From Armigeres subalbatus (lineage: Eukaryota > Arthropoda > Insecta > Diptera > Culicidae), in the NCBI RefSeq assembly GCF_024139115.2, contig NC_085140.1, positions 23,962,035 through 24,026,034 on the forward strand: a DNA stretch of 64,000 bases. Reading direction: 5' to 3'. The notes below the pieces were generated by a model. It did not search any database, was not told the DNA's origin, and worked only from the letters and a program-made list of their open reading frames with translations. Of the stretch, positions 54,480-64,000 are shown in pieces. The position numbers and the translations under genes were made by a program. Position 1 is the stretch's first letter. The number at the start of each line of letters is the position of its first letter.

Positions 54480-55895
54480 TCAAGAATCTAGGCCGTCCCT
54501 CGGGGCACCGTTCTTTTTGAAGAGTTCTAAGAAGGTGATTCCGTCACACTCAATGACGGGTCTCCCACCTTTTTCATTGAGCACTCTGTAACAGCCATCA
54601 TCGTTTCCGCGGTAAACCGTCCCGTCCTACCGTACTTCTGTTGGAAAGCTGTTACTGATCTGAATAATAGGAACTACTAAACTATACAGATTTCAGTCAA
54701 CGCTCCCCCTCCTGTCAACAGTAACAGACGCCTTTGCAAATATGATGAAGCGGATTGGGAGGTATACGAGCGCACTATGTCGATTGCTTGCATGGACCAA
54801 CCACCCTCGTCCCTTACCGATTTCACCAACGCAATCCTCGCTGCAGCTCAGCAAGTCATTCCGCAGTCCATCGTGCCCTCATATGGTGAACTGAGGAGCC
54901 TAGGTTTGTAGTCAAAGCTAGAGCTAAGGACTTAGCATCGAGCACCTACTCAGGCCAGGCCTGAAACGCTACAAAGAAAAGCACGTGGAATGTAAGATCG
55001 TCATCAGGAAGACGAAATCTGAACAGTGCAGTGGGAAGAATTCATCGACAGTATTAACCCAGCTCAAACCGCCGCCAAACTGTGCTAATACAATTAGCGA
55101 CCGATCAAGGTTGCCAGCACGGCCCACACACTCGGTGAATATTTCTCCCCACTAGTGATCACATTAAAGTACCCAGCTGAGTTTCAACAAACGGTCACTA
55201 CACGTGGTACAACCCTCAGCCCTTTCCTTATTATCCCACCTCCCATCCCCTTGGCTATTGAACCAACCATTTTCAGCAGGTGAGGTGGTCCATGCATTAG
55301 CAAAGTCCAACTGGACTCAACCGAACCGGATGAGTTGGGGTATCCCAAGTTAAAGTGGCTCCCTCCGGTTGCTGAAGACCATCTCCTTCAATCAATTAAT
55401 GATCTCTGAAAAAGTGGAAATTCCCAGATGAACGGAGAAAGAGCTTTGTGGTTCCCCTCCGAGAAGGAAAGGGATTTCACGAAGTACAGGCCATCTTTCT
55501 AACCTCTTACATTGAGAAAATGGTACACCACCAACTTAGAGAGAAGATGGAAGACGATGGAAGGTTCGGATATCAACAGCATGCCTTCCGCCCAGGTTAT
55601 GGAACCAGCACGTACTTTGTCAACCAGAACAAGGTGCTATAAAACGCGGTCGAAGATGGCAAGCATGTTAACCCGGTGTCAGTCTTCACAGCCAAAGCCT
55701 TCAGTAGGACCCCACACTGGTCCTCTGTAAATTCCAGGAATGAGGCTTTACTGGCAACATGCTTGCCTGCTTACTTTCTTACCGGGCGAACTTCCTAGGT
55801 GCTAATCGGCGGCATCGCATCCGACCAATTCTCTGAAGAAACTGCAGTGCTTCAAGGGTTGGTTCCGTCAGTGATCGCCATAACCTACAAATGGC
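54480..55895 (+). mobile_element. Decayed Jockey-type non-LTR retrotransposon fragment
   Basis: Several frames, linked by stops and shifts, spell parts of a LINE polyprotein in order. The endonuclease C-terminal region has VTLNDGSPT (about 54550). The linker has DEADWEVYERTM and FTNAILAAAQQVIP (54740-54880). The reverse-transcriptase start has FLTSYIEKMVHHQL and YQQHAFRPGYGTSTYF (55490-55620), corresponding to RT motifs 1 and 2. GLVPSVIA near 55860 resembles the motif before the catalytic region. The catalytic YADD box is missing: the copy is cut at about 55895 by the next repeat. It is inactive. Confidence 0.75.
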
Positions 55896-56045
55896 GTTAT
55901 GGGGCTATCCAGAAACCACGTGGTCATATTTTTGAAGATTTTCACCCCCCCCCCCCTCCCCCCATGTGGCTTATCGTGGTCATTTGGCAGACCCCCCCCC
56001 TCCCCCCCCATGACCACGTGGTTTTTTCTCAAGTACAAACATTTA
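55896..56045. repeat. CCACGTGG-ended element with poly-C tracts
   Basis: CCAGAAACCACGTGGTCATA at the left and GACCACGTGG at the right enclose C-rich runs and ATGTGGCTTATCGTGGTCAT. Its relatives are at 58925-59035 and 20830-20945. Confidence 0.6.
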
Positions 56046-57082
56046 AAAAAAACCTTATGTAACTAAAACATATGGTTAAACCGATCAATTTTGAAGATGG
56101 ACAAATTCAACTGATTCAAAATCAAACTGAGCCCAGCAAGGAAATGATGAATTTTCATGAATTCGAACATTTTGATGATGTTATCATGTTGTAATGTGTA
56201 TCGGGTATTAGTATATCTAGAACTCGTACATCTTCGATGCATCAGGAGGATACAAAAAAATGTGGACTCGAGAATATGTTATAAAAATTTCGAGAAAAAA
56301 ATGTAATGGTTTAGAAATTTTCCAAAATATCCCTATATTATTTTTTTTTTATTTTTTTTATTAGTGATTTTTTTTAAACAATTATAAAGTTCATCACTGA
56401 ATATCCCTATAGATTCCCAAAAGTATTTGGGACCTTCCGTAGCTCTGCAGGTACTGGAAATTCTTAAGATATATTAACCTCAGCGAAGCATCTGAACTGA
56501 CTTCTTACAACAAAAAGTTTATCAGAGAATCACAAATTTAATATATAATAAGATGCAAATAAAACCTCCTACTGTTGTTTCTTTTGAGTAGCATTCCTGT
56601 AGAAATTCCAGTTTTGCTTTCAGAATCATCAAATTGGTTTACATTCCAATATTAACAGGTATTAACAGGTTTCAGTATAAATTAGCTTATTATTTTTACA
56701 GAATCTCTAAAGATTTTTTTTTCAAAATCCTGGGCAACTTTAATGAATCTTCAAAGGAAATTCTCCTAAATTTCCAAATGGATTTTTTTTTCGTTTTCCA
56801 AAAGAAATTCTTAGACATTTTCTGCCGTTTTTTTTAAATTTCCAAAACAAATTATTCGAAATATGCCAAAATATTTCCGATGGAAATTCCTAAGATTTTC
56901 CAGTAGAAAATCGAAAAAAGTTCATCTGAAACACCAATAATGAATTTCCCGAGGAAATGCCGATGTTTTTACAAGTGAAAATAACGAAAAAATTGTACTT
57001 TTGAAGGAATTCCTTAAAAAATTTAATCAAAATTTTAAAGAGATAAGAAAATTATTTTGAGCTTTTTAGTGGAATGTTTTCA
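56046..57082. repeat. A+T-rich DNA; decayed GAATTTCC repeat from 56560
   Basis: 56046-56560 shows nothing but homopolymers. 56560-57060 carries GGAAATTCT/TTTCC words at about 24-bp spacing. Confidence 0.45.
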
Positions 57083-57329
57083 CCTGTCATAAGACGAGTT
57101 TAAACAATCCCATTGAATTCCACCACTTAATTGTATCCTGACAGATACGTATTTCGACCTCAACAGTAAGGCCGTCTTCAGTGTCTCGTACTTGACTCGA
57201 CTGAAGTCGACTGAAGTCGAGTCAAGTACGAGACACTGAAGACGGCCTTACTGTTGAGGTCAATAATCTGTCAGGATACAATTAAGTGGTGGAATTCAAT
57301 GGGATTGTTTAAACTCGTCTTATGACAGG
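57083..57329. mobile_element. 247-bp near-perfect palindromic MITE
   Basis: Arms of about 120 bp mirror each other from CCTGTCATAAGACGAG to CTCGTCTTATGACAGG around a GACTGAAGTCGAC centre with almost no spacer. Partial copies are at 32100, 41630, 18526 and 63104. Very high arm identity suggests recent formation or gene conversion. Confidence 0.8.
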
Positions 57330-57798
57330 GGATTTTAAAGAGATTTTCTGATGTGAAAATTCCTTAAAATTTCTAAATCATTTCCTGTGCATCTTTGCAT
57401 GGTAAAGATTTAAAGCAATATTTAGCTGAACCTACAAACAAATCAAAATGACTTCCCGAAGAAGAATGAAATTTTGGAAGAATTTATGGTACAAATTAAA
57501 AAAACAAGAGTCTCGAGAATTCTAAAAATTTATTTTTTGAAAATCCAAAGAATTTCCTCTTCCTCTTCCGTGGAAATTCTAAATAATGCCTCGAATAAAA
57601 AAATACTTGGATAATTTTTAAAAATGTGATAGAATTCAGAAAAAAAGTATTCCGAAAAAATTTCATTTCAAAATCTCAAATTTGAAAAAAAAATCCAAAA
57701 CCAAAAAATCAACGGAAATATCAAAGTGTTTCATGTGGCATTGGCTGTTTAATATCTTTTGGAAATTCAGACGAGTTTTTATTAAAAAATTTAGAAGT
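57330..57798. repeat. Decayed GAATTTCC repeat
   Basis: Continuation of the tract interrupted by the palindrome, with words such as AGAATTTCCTC and GTGGAAATTC. Confidence 0.45.
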
Positions 57799-58072
57799 CT
57801 TCTTCTTCTTCTATGGCTCCATACTCCAACTGGAAGTTGGTCTGCTTTTCAACTTAGTATATTCTATTAGCATTTCCTTTGTTATAAATTGAAAGCTTTT
57901 ATATGCCAGCCATTGCAAGATTATGTATCTTGTGCAGCTAGTACGATGGATACATTATACCTAGGATGTCGAGAATGTTTCCCACCCGAACACATCCTAG
58001 ACAGGAACGAGAATCGAACTCGTCATCTCCGGGTTGGCAACCCTACGCCTTTGCTCATAAAGCTAACTGGAG
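57799..58072 (-). mobile_element. tRNA-headed SINE, near-complete copy
   Basis: The minus strand starts TCCAGTTAGCTTTATGAGC, has the B box GAGTTCGATTCTCG, and ends in GCCATAGAAGAAGAAGAAG. It is the uninterrupted reference for the split copies at 6383-7420 and 47183-51080, about 274 bp. TTTAGAAGT on the left and TTTTGAAGT on the right may be the duplication. Confidence 0.75.
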
Positions 58073-58084
58073 ACTGGACATTTT

Positions 58085-58520
58085 GAAGTGCACTCCTTAA
58101 AATGTTTGAAAAACTTCTTTTGAAAATAAAGAAGAATTTCTGGTGAAGATTCAAAAGAACTTGTCGTAGAAAATTTCTTAAGAATGTAAAAAAAAATATA
58201 TGAAAATTTGAACATTTTTTTTTCCACCGAAAATTATATGTATTTCCCACGGGACTGTTTTGAATTTTCAGACAGAATTCACATGGATTTTTTTTCGCAA
58301 TTTACACTGGAGATGTTTTGTTTTTTTTATTAACAATTTGTAGCAAAATTTCCAAGCAAAATTGTTCAGATAGAACTGTTCAAAAATCATTCTGAATGCC
58401 AGCACTTTATCAGGATTATATGAAGTAATGTCAAAGTTTTTACAGCAAATTTCTTGACTGGATTTTTCCTGAATATCCACAAGAAATTCTTTTGAATTTT
58501 TTTTCTTGGATTATTGTAAA
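58085..58520. repeat. Decayed GAATTTCC repeat
   Basis: AGAAGAATTTCTGG and AGAAATTCTTTTG words recur at 22-24 bp. Confidence 0.45.
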
Positions 58521-58924
58521 ACATGAATATTTTTCAAATTTGTAGCTGCAGTCCGCTGATGCAAAAGTGTCGGCGGCGTGATGCCAAAAACCATCTGCGG
58601 CGGTGGCGTGGCGCGGCGGAATTTTTTTTATATTTTCCCAATTTTCCTTTCCAAATTTTTGTTGTGGAAATCATTTATTTTTTTATAGAAAAAGGATCTA
58701 AGGCTAAGATGGTCAAATAGCGCAGATATGCATCGGCGTTACGACTGACGCTGCGTTACCGGTTTTTCTCGATGCACACCTGTCTTTTTAACGCTGAGTT
58801 GAAAAGACGCTTCGTGGGCATTGTCCCTAAGATGCGCTTTGCGTTTAATGATTAAATCATTAAATTTTAATGATTTGTATTTTTTACACCGCTATTGTTA
58901 TTCACCAAAAGTTTTTCGTGTAAA
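58521..58924. other. No gene; GCC-rich patch at 58560-58625
   Basis: GGCGGCGTGATG...GCGGCGGTGGCGTGG belongs to the GCC-rich dispersed patch seen at 21670 and 44645. Confidence 0.35.
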
Positions 58925-59035
58925 AAAAAACACGTGGTTGGAAACAACACCCCCCTCCCCCCATGTGGCTTATCGTGGTCATTTTCCAAACCCCCCCCTC
59001 CCCCCATATATGACCACGTGGTTTCTGGACGGCCC
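58925..59035. repeat. CCACGTGG-ended element with poly-C tracts, second copy
   Basis: ATGTGGCTTATCGTGGTCAT flanked by C-rich runs, ending GACCACGTGGTTTCTGGAC. The order is the same as at 55896. Confidence 0.6.
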
Positions 59036-61261
59036 CTATGATCCTTTTTCAATGAAAAAAAAAACTAATGATCCTCAAGGTTCCTTGCAAATGTAGACCA
59101 TTAGCTGGGAAACTTAAAACGACTGGCCTTGTTGTACTAGACCCCATTCTTTAAAAATTGTGTGAAGTTAACCGCCGAAGAGATTGGAACACCGCCATGC
59201 ACGAAGATGTCACCAGGAGAAAATGTTACCCCGTTTGGAAACCTCGTCATCACGTTGATGACATGTTTTGCTGTGTTTTTGTTTCATGCTTTAATTCTAA
59301 TTGAACTTTATTGTCCTAATTATATGCTTATTTTAAAATGTTAGGTTTAAGTCAGACCAATTCGGCGAGACCCTCAGTTGGCTCGCAAGAGGGGCCCCTC
59401 CAGCCTTCCCTAACCCTTTTTATGGTTAAAGCACTGTTTTTGACGGGACCCACGGTAGGTTCGTAAAGGGAACCACTCCGGTCCCCTACTTCATTAGTGT
59501 TGAACTTAAAGCGATCTACAACACTGAAATAAAGCTGAAAAATAATTACCGTTGAGTGCCCAGAAAAAAGCATGCTGGGCCAGTACGAAATGATTTCTGA
59601 TTTAACTCAGGAGTGGTTTTTGCACCTACTTTCCCATACTATTTTTGATTGCAAATTAGCTCTAGGAAATTAACTTGATTTGGACCCCAACATATTTCGG
59701 ATTTTCCTTGCGACATTTTCTCGATTTCTGAACTTAAATCATGGCCGCTGCTGATTCCCTCACTTGCTTTAAGAAAATAAGGGCGGTTCTGCATTTGTTT
59801 GACTAGTTTCCTATGAAATCAGTTTTGTAATGCTAATGTGTTATGCTTCGAAGAATATATCACTGAGAATCTGAAAGTAGACACAAAAAGTTTGTGCAAA
59901 ATTGTGAATTGAAAACTATATTTTATTTTTAGTTAGAATAGAGTAAGAAAATTTTATTTTTGTAGTATGGCAATCAAAAGATAATGCTTTGATCTGGCAC
60001 TATTCAACAGCGTAAATTGAAAATTCGACTTTGGATAGATTAAAATGAAGTCTTCCAAAATGTGTACATTTGGGGATCCAAAATATGTTACACTGTCCAA
60101 TACGAAGAATATTTTCATAATGTTGAGCTTTTCAGCAGTTTATCAGGAACTGATGCCCATCTCAAATTTGTTTTTGAAAAAATTGAACATTTTAAATAAA
60201 AAAACTTCTTTGTCGGCATCCATTTCTGAATTATTTTGTGTTTCGAATAAAACTTAAATTTTCCCTAAATTTAGTTTCATCAACCCAGCCCTAATTCCCA
60301 TTCACAGCCTACGCAACAGAAGCCTACCACAACCGCATACCAATTCATGCTATAACCTTCAGGATTATCCGGAATTGCCGGACAAGGGACCATGTGGTTT
60401 GTGTATCCAGTCATCTACCCCATGGTAGCGATTGGTATTTTTGCTACCCATATTTATTTATTTTCTGTTTTCCGGCGACAAACAACACCGCCATAAGCAG
60501 TCAGTTTCTCTCGTATCGTTGTGCTGAAAAGTCATCCCACTGCCACCCGCACTGCCAAACCTCGACACCCCCTTCCCCATGAAGATATTATTTATTATTA
60601 TTATTATTTCAAGCCTCTCTCCGTTCGGTGGGTTTCGGGCTTTGATTTAGGATGATTCAACATCAATATATAATGGAAACGAGGGATCGAAATGTGATGT
60701 GTTATGCGTTGCCAATCTCCAAATGATTCGTCGATGCTCTGCTGGCAGTGTTTTCATATTTGCGTTGTTTGAATGTGTTCGAATGCTTTTCTCCAACTAA
60801 TCATCGGTGTAGCCAGATATAATGATGACTCTGGTGATCTTGCCTTTGGCTGGCTTACAATTGAAAAGTATTTATGTAATTTTTAATAGTTTCATTTTCA
60901 ATGTTTAAAACATTAATTTGCTTCTCATTTTTGTATGAATTTTCAGGAAAAAAAAAATAGTTTTTTCTTGTTATAAAAATAAAAGAAATTCAAAAGAATT
61001 CCCAATGGACAATAAAACGACTTTTTTTGGTATAAATTTCGATGGAAATTTAAAAAAATCTCATACAAAGTCGTAAGATATTTTCCTAAAAATTCCGACG
61101 CTCTAAATATTGGCTAACTAGAGCTGAAGTAAAGCAGAGTGTGTGGAAAGACGAGGTCTCAAATAAGTTATAGTTATTTTTACGGTGTGCTGAACTAAGC
61201 AGTGAAAAATATGGTCAGATAATACAAATTACATTTTGCTTACTTATGGTTCCTTTGCACC
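59036..61261. other. No gene seen
   Basis: 59340-59600 has balanced composition and a 73-codon minus frame without recognisable motifs. An (ATT)n microsatellite lies at 60586-60609. 60940-61100 contains decayed GAATTTCC words. Confidence 0.4.
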
Positions 61262-61475
61262 CCGATTGGTGCAAGTACCAACTTGAAAGATCTGCAGCCT
61301 AGACAATTCCCAGCTATCGCCCTAATATGTTACAAGGTCAAATTTCGGTCGACTTCTTCTATTTCTTTATGCAGGCTACACCGTTATTAGTATCTGGGTC
61401 TGCCTCTGCTACAATGTACTGCTGGACTCCAGTCTAATGTTTGTTTACATATGTTGTATCCGTTCCTTCGGAAGG
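61262..61475 (-). mobile_element. C-terminal remnant of a second non-LTR retrotransposon
   Basis: The minus strand has frames spelling ICKQTLDWSPAVHCSRGRPRY and KEIEEVDRNLTL, followed by an HIRAIAGN stretch. This is the conserved end of many LINE polyproteins (W...RRGRP..TW+R.L..E...L.W...+..A.DR..W). Stops and shifts show it is dead. Upstream parts are not recognisable. Confidence 0.55.
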
Positions 61476-62083
61476 TGTGGGCAACCTAGTTCCACTTACA
61501 TTCCCAAATTTCAGTTTCTATTGGCCTCTGGTAACAATGATTCTGAAGCTCGGTGTTTGAGATCCTATAGTGAGGCCACCAGAAGCGTTAATGAGTACCT
61601 GCAGCCGTTGACTGTTTTCCCCTGATGCACACCATGTTTCACCAGTGTGTAGTAGCACAGTGCATCAGTGCACCTCTTGGAACCGCCGTCTTCTGACGCC
61701 ATTTTGCTACCAAGAAGCTTGATATTGTTATGGAATCAGTTTTGACCATCTCGTCTGGTATACGAACCATCCCTATAGCTTAGTTCGATTTCATGCATTG
61801 GATGGCCGTTAGAATCGCTAGCAGAGATGAATCTTTGGTACTAACGTGTGTTGTACGCCGTAGGGGAACTGGAGTAGGACGCCCACGTTAAGGAAAATGC
61901 CATTTTATCAATGAAAACCACCATTTCAGCCAGTTTTCATCAGCGCATACTGAAGAACAGCATATCTGCGACTGACTACCGATAACAGATATCTAATTGT
62001 CCATTTTATTGCACAGAAATTTGATTTTTAAAAGCACCCGAAAAAAATGATTTTGAAACCATGCGGGGTAAGATGCGCCAGTG
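61476..62083. other. No gene seen
   Basis: Balanced composition to about 61880 but no convincing frame. It may be further decayed LINE sequence. Confidence 0.35.
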
Positions 62084-62550
62084 GATGGGTTAAAACGCGC
62101 ATGTGCTTATCGTACTGATTTTCATTTTAATTGCCTACATTAAAGCAATTAACCGAGTGTTTCAGCTGTTTCGGTCATACAGAAATGAGCATGGGCGTAA
62201 TGCCCACACCGACCTCAGAAGTTTGAAGGCCCATAAAATCGTTTTAAAACCATTTTTGACGACGATTTCGTGTGGAACATAAAGAACACGAGTAAGCAGC
62301 ATGGCTCATGGCTCAATTATTAATTTATCAATGTATAACAGCGACAGAAAGACTAAATTCCACCGAGCTAGAATTGCATCAAAACACGCAAAATCGTTTT
62401 TTCGAGTTTTCATGTATAACTAGAGAAAAATCATGAAATATATGTATCCAATGGCAATATTTTTCAGTGCTTTATCGTATAGACTATTGAAAATAATCAA
62501 AATGGGGATATTTAACCTTAGTCAGGGGTGGCGCGTTTTAACCCCTATGG
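62084..62550. mobile_element. Possible MITE with GGGTTAAAACGCGC ends
   Basis: GGATGGGTTAAAACGCGC at the left and the complement of GGCGCGTTTTAACCCCTA at the right are inverted. The outer limits are unclear. Confidence 0.4.
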
Positions 62551-62775
62551 GCGTGCTATCCACACTTCCCGTATCACAGGCAGATCATGGTGGCTGTGGC
62601 TTTCTCATCTTTGTTGACAAGCGATTCCACCCACTCTTGCTTATCCCGTCGACATGAGTGCTTTACTATAGAGAAACAGACGTCTCACTCACATGTTCCA
62701 TCGTTCTTCTTTTTAACGATGGATTCAATATTATATATTCTACCGCCATCTCGTTGCCGCTTATCCACACACAGT

Positions 62776-62995
62776 GTACCGTTTTGACTCAAATTCCGAA
62801 CATGATTCTTACTCTGAACACTCACTTTTAAATACCTATTTGAACTTTATTTTTGTAATATTTTTCATAGGATTTTGAATTCGTTTGTAATATTGATTCT
62901 CTGTGCGGAAAACCGATGGAAATTTAAGTTTGAGGGCACTAAAACGCCAATGTGCAGAATATGAGTCATGTTCGGAATTTGAGTTAAAACGGTAC
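62776..62995. mobile_element. 220-bp MITE with 33-bp inverted ends
   Basis: GTACCGTTTTGACTCAAATT at the left mirrors AATTTGAGTTAAAACGGTAC at the right and extends through CCGAACATGA. A half copy is at 15717. Confidence 0.7.
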
Positions 62996-63103
62996 TTAGC
63001 AAGGTTTATACTTTTCGTTTCAAAGAATCTTTTTTCGCAGTTTGTAGTGAAAAACATCTTTTTCCCAAGAACATTGTTTAGCTCTTTTTTAGTGGAATGT
63101 TTT

Positions 63104-63211
63104 CACTGTCATGAGACGAGTTTAGCACAATTCCATTTGATTCCAAAGTGGTGGAATAATACGAAGTGGTGGAATTAAATGGAATTGTGCTAAACTCGTC
63201 TTTTGGCAGTG
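63104..63211. mobile_element. 108-bp palindromic MITE of the 57083 family
   Basis: CACTGTCATGAGACGAGTTT ... AAACTCGTCTTTTGGCAGTG with a short centre containing two GTGGTGGAATWA words. It shares ends with the 247-bp palindrome but lacks its middle. Confidence 0.7.
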
Positions 63212-63362
63212 ATCTTTCTCCCAACCTTCTTTTCTCTAGAGCGAACCTAGAAAGATAAGCGAAAATCATGCCTACATGATGATTTTTTTTTTTTTTCGTT
63301 TCATCACTTTTACTCACCTCACTCACTTTTCGCGATATTTTTTGGTAAGCAATTACAAAAAT

Positions 63363-63450
63363 TTTATGCCCGCTACGAGATTCGAACCTAGAACATCACC
63401 AAAAATGGCGATGAGATGCGGTCTCCACCACATCGACTGCATGTAGGGAT
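63363..63450 (-). pseudogene. tRNA-like sequence
   Basis: The minus strand contains TAGGTTCGAATCTCGTAGCGGG (a good B box) preceded by GATGTGGTGGAGACCGCATC (A-box-like). Stem pairing is incomplete. It is probably another tRNA-headed retroposon. Confidence 0.45.
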
Positions 63451-63474
63451 TAGGTTGTTTGTTCCATAAAGGCT

Positions 63475-64000
63475 ACTCTTTTTGCCTTTCTCGTATACAA
63501 AGTATACGTAAAGGCTATAGGATAACTCCAAAACAAAACTTTTGATATAAGGCTCGGAGACCCATAGTGTTATATACCAATCGACTCAGCTCGACGAATT
63601 GATGTGATGTCTGTTATGTGTGTGTGTACAAAAATGTGAGACACACTTTTTGGTACTTAGCATTATTCGATTTGCTCGCAACAAGTGGCAGTCGACGCTT
63701 ATTTCCTATTGAAAATTGCCCCAATCGGCCATTGCGTTCTAAAGTTTTAAAAAAAAACATTGTTTTTTGCCAAAGGTCCCCCCTTGGAAAAAAAATTTCA
63801 AAAAGGAAAAAAAATTTTTTTTTCAAAGGTTGCAGCAATGCATTTAAATGACCGCAAATGGATATGAATTGATGGAAAAAGTAAAATCTATCCCCCTAAA
63901 GTGCTATTTCGACCTCTCTTATGTGTTTTTCTTATTTTTTTAATGCGCGAGAAAGGCACCACCAACGCTAGGTGGATTAATCTGGGTTTTTATTGGTGAT
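63475..64000 (+). mobile_element. Dispersed element with GCCTTTCTCG / CGAGAAAGGC ends, running to the window edge
   Basis: GCCTTTCTCGTATAC at 63485 and CGAGAAAGGCACC at 63948 are inverted. The flank CGCTAGGTGGATTAATCTGG is conserved with 9640. Internal CGCAACAAGTGGCAGTCGAC is shared with copies at 6331, 42860 and 52540. No coding capacity. Confidence 0.55.

Noticed and set aside
55799..56062. 87-codon frame with poly-Pro
   Set aside because: It spans the junction of the dead LINE and the poly-C repeat. The proline run is the C tract.

Overview
The window looks like repeat-rich, gene-poor nuclear DNA of a culicine mosquito, most likely Aedes. The basis is indirect: A+T-rich intron-like DNA, a consensus eukaryotic splice donor (GTAAGT), nested transposable elements, and several tRNA-headed SINEs whose sequence style I associate with Aedes. 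No sequence here names the species. There are no bacterial operons, no rRNA, no viral insertions that I recognise, and no CRISPR array. One 25-base run of N (9397-9421) marks an assembly gap.

Only one host gene is convincing. It is a minus-strand coding exon at 27841-29020. It starts at an ATG in good context at 29020, runs 329 codons, and then appears to continue in another frame to a splice donor at 27841. The reading frame is disturbed by a six-G run and by one in-frame stop. I do not recognise the protein. A second coding remnant, at the left edge (1-276, minus), carries a motif I associate with mobile-element proteins.

The rest is layered mobile DNA. From left to right: two tRNA-headed SINEs (300-495 and 687-1119); a 2.3-kb hAT element filled with a hairpin minisatellite (2847-5152); a SINE split by a 764-bp foldback MITE (6383-7420); one arm of a dispersed inverted repeat ending at the gap (8665-9395, partner at 46305-47110); a 2.6-kb foldback element (11123-13740); a retroposon flanked by long direct repeats (14880-15549); a second hAT copy in the opposite orientation (22186-23709); two terminal-inverted-repeat elements flanking the gene (26421-27155 and 29928-30713); a 5.9-kb 12-bp minisatellite (32636-38533); Helitron-like pieces (40684-44022); a 3.6-kb Foldback-type element whose arms are 17-bp tandem repeats and which sits in a SINE with an 8-bp target duplication (47300-50942); decayed non-LTR retrotransposon pieces (54480-55895 and 61262-61475); and several small palindromic MITEs.

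Two themes recur. First, tandem repeats have been captured inside transposons (23-bp hairpin units in hAT, 17-bp units in the Foldback arms, a 53-bp alternating dimer in the Foldback core). Second, the young 12-bp minisatellite resembles an old, decayed 22-24-bp repeat scattered through the window. The most notable structure is the Foldback element, with at least four further insertions nested in it.
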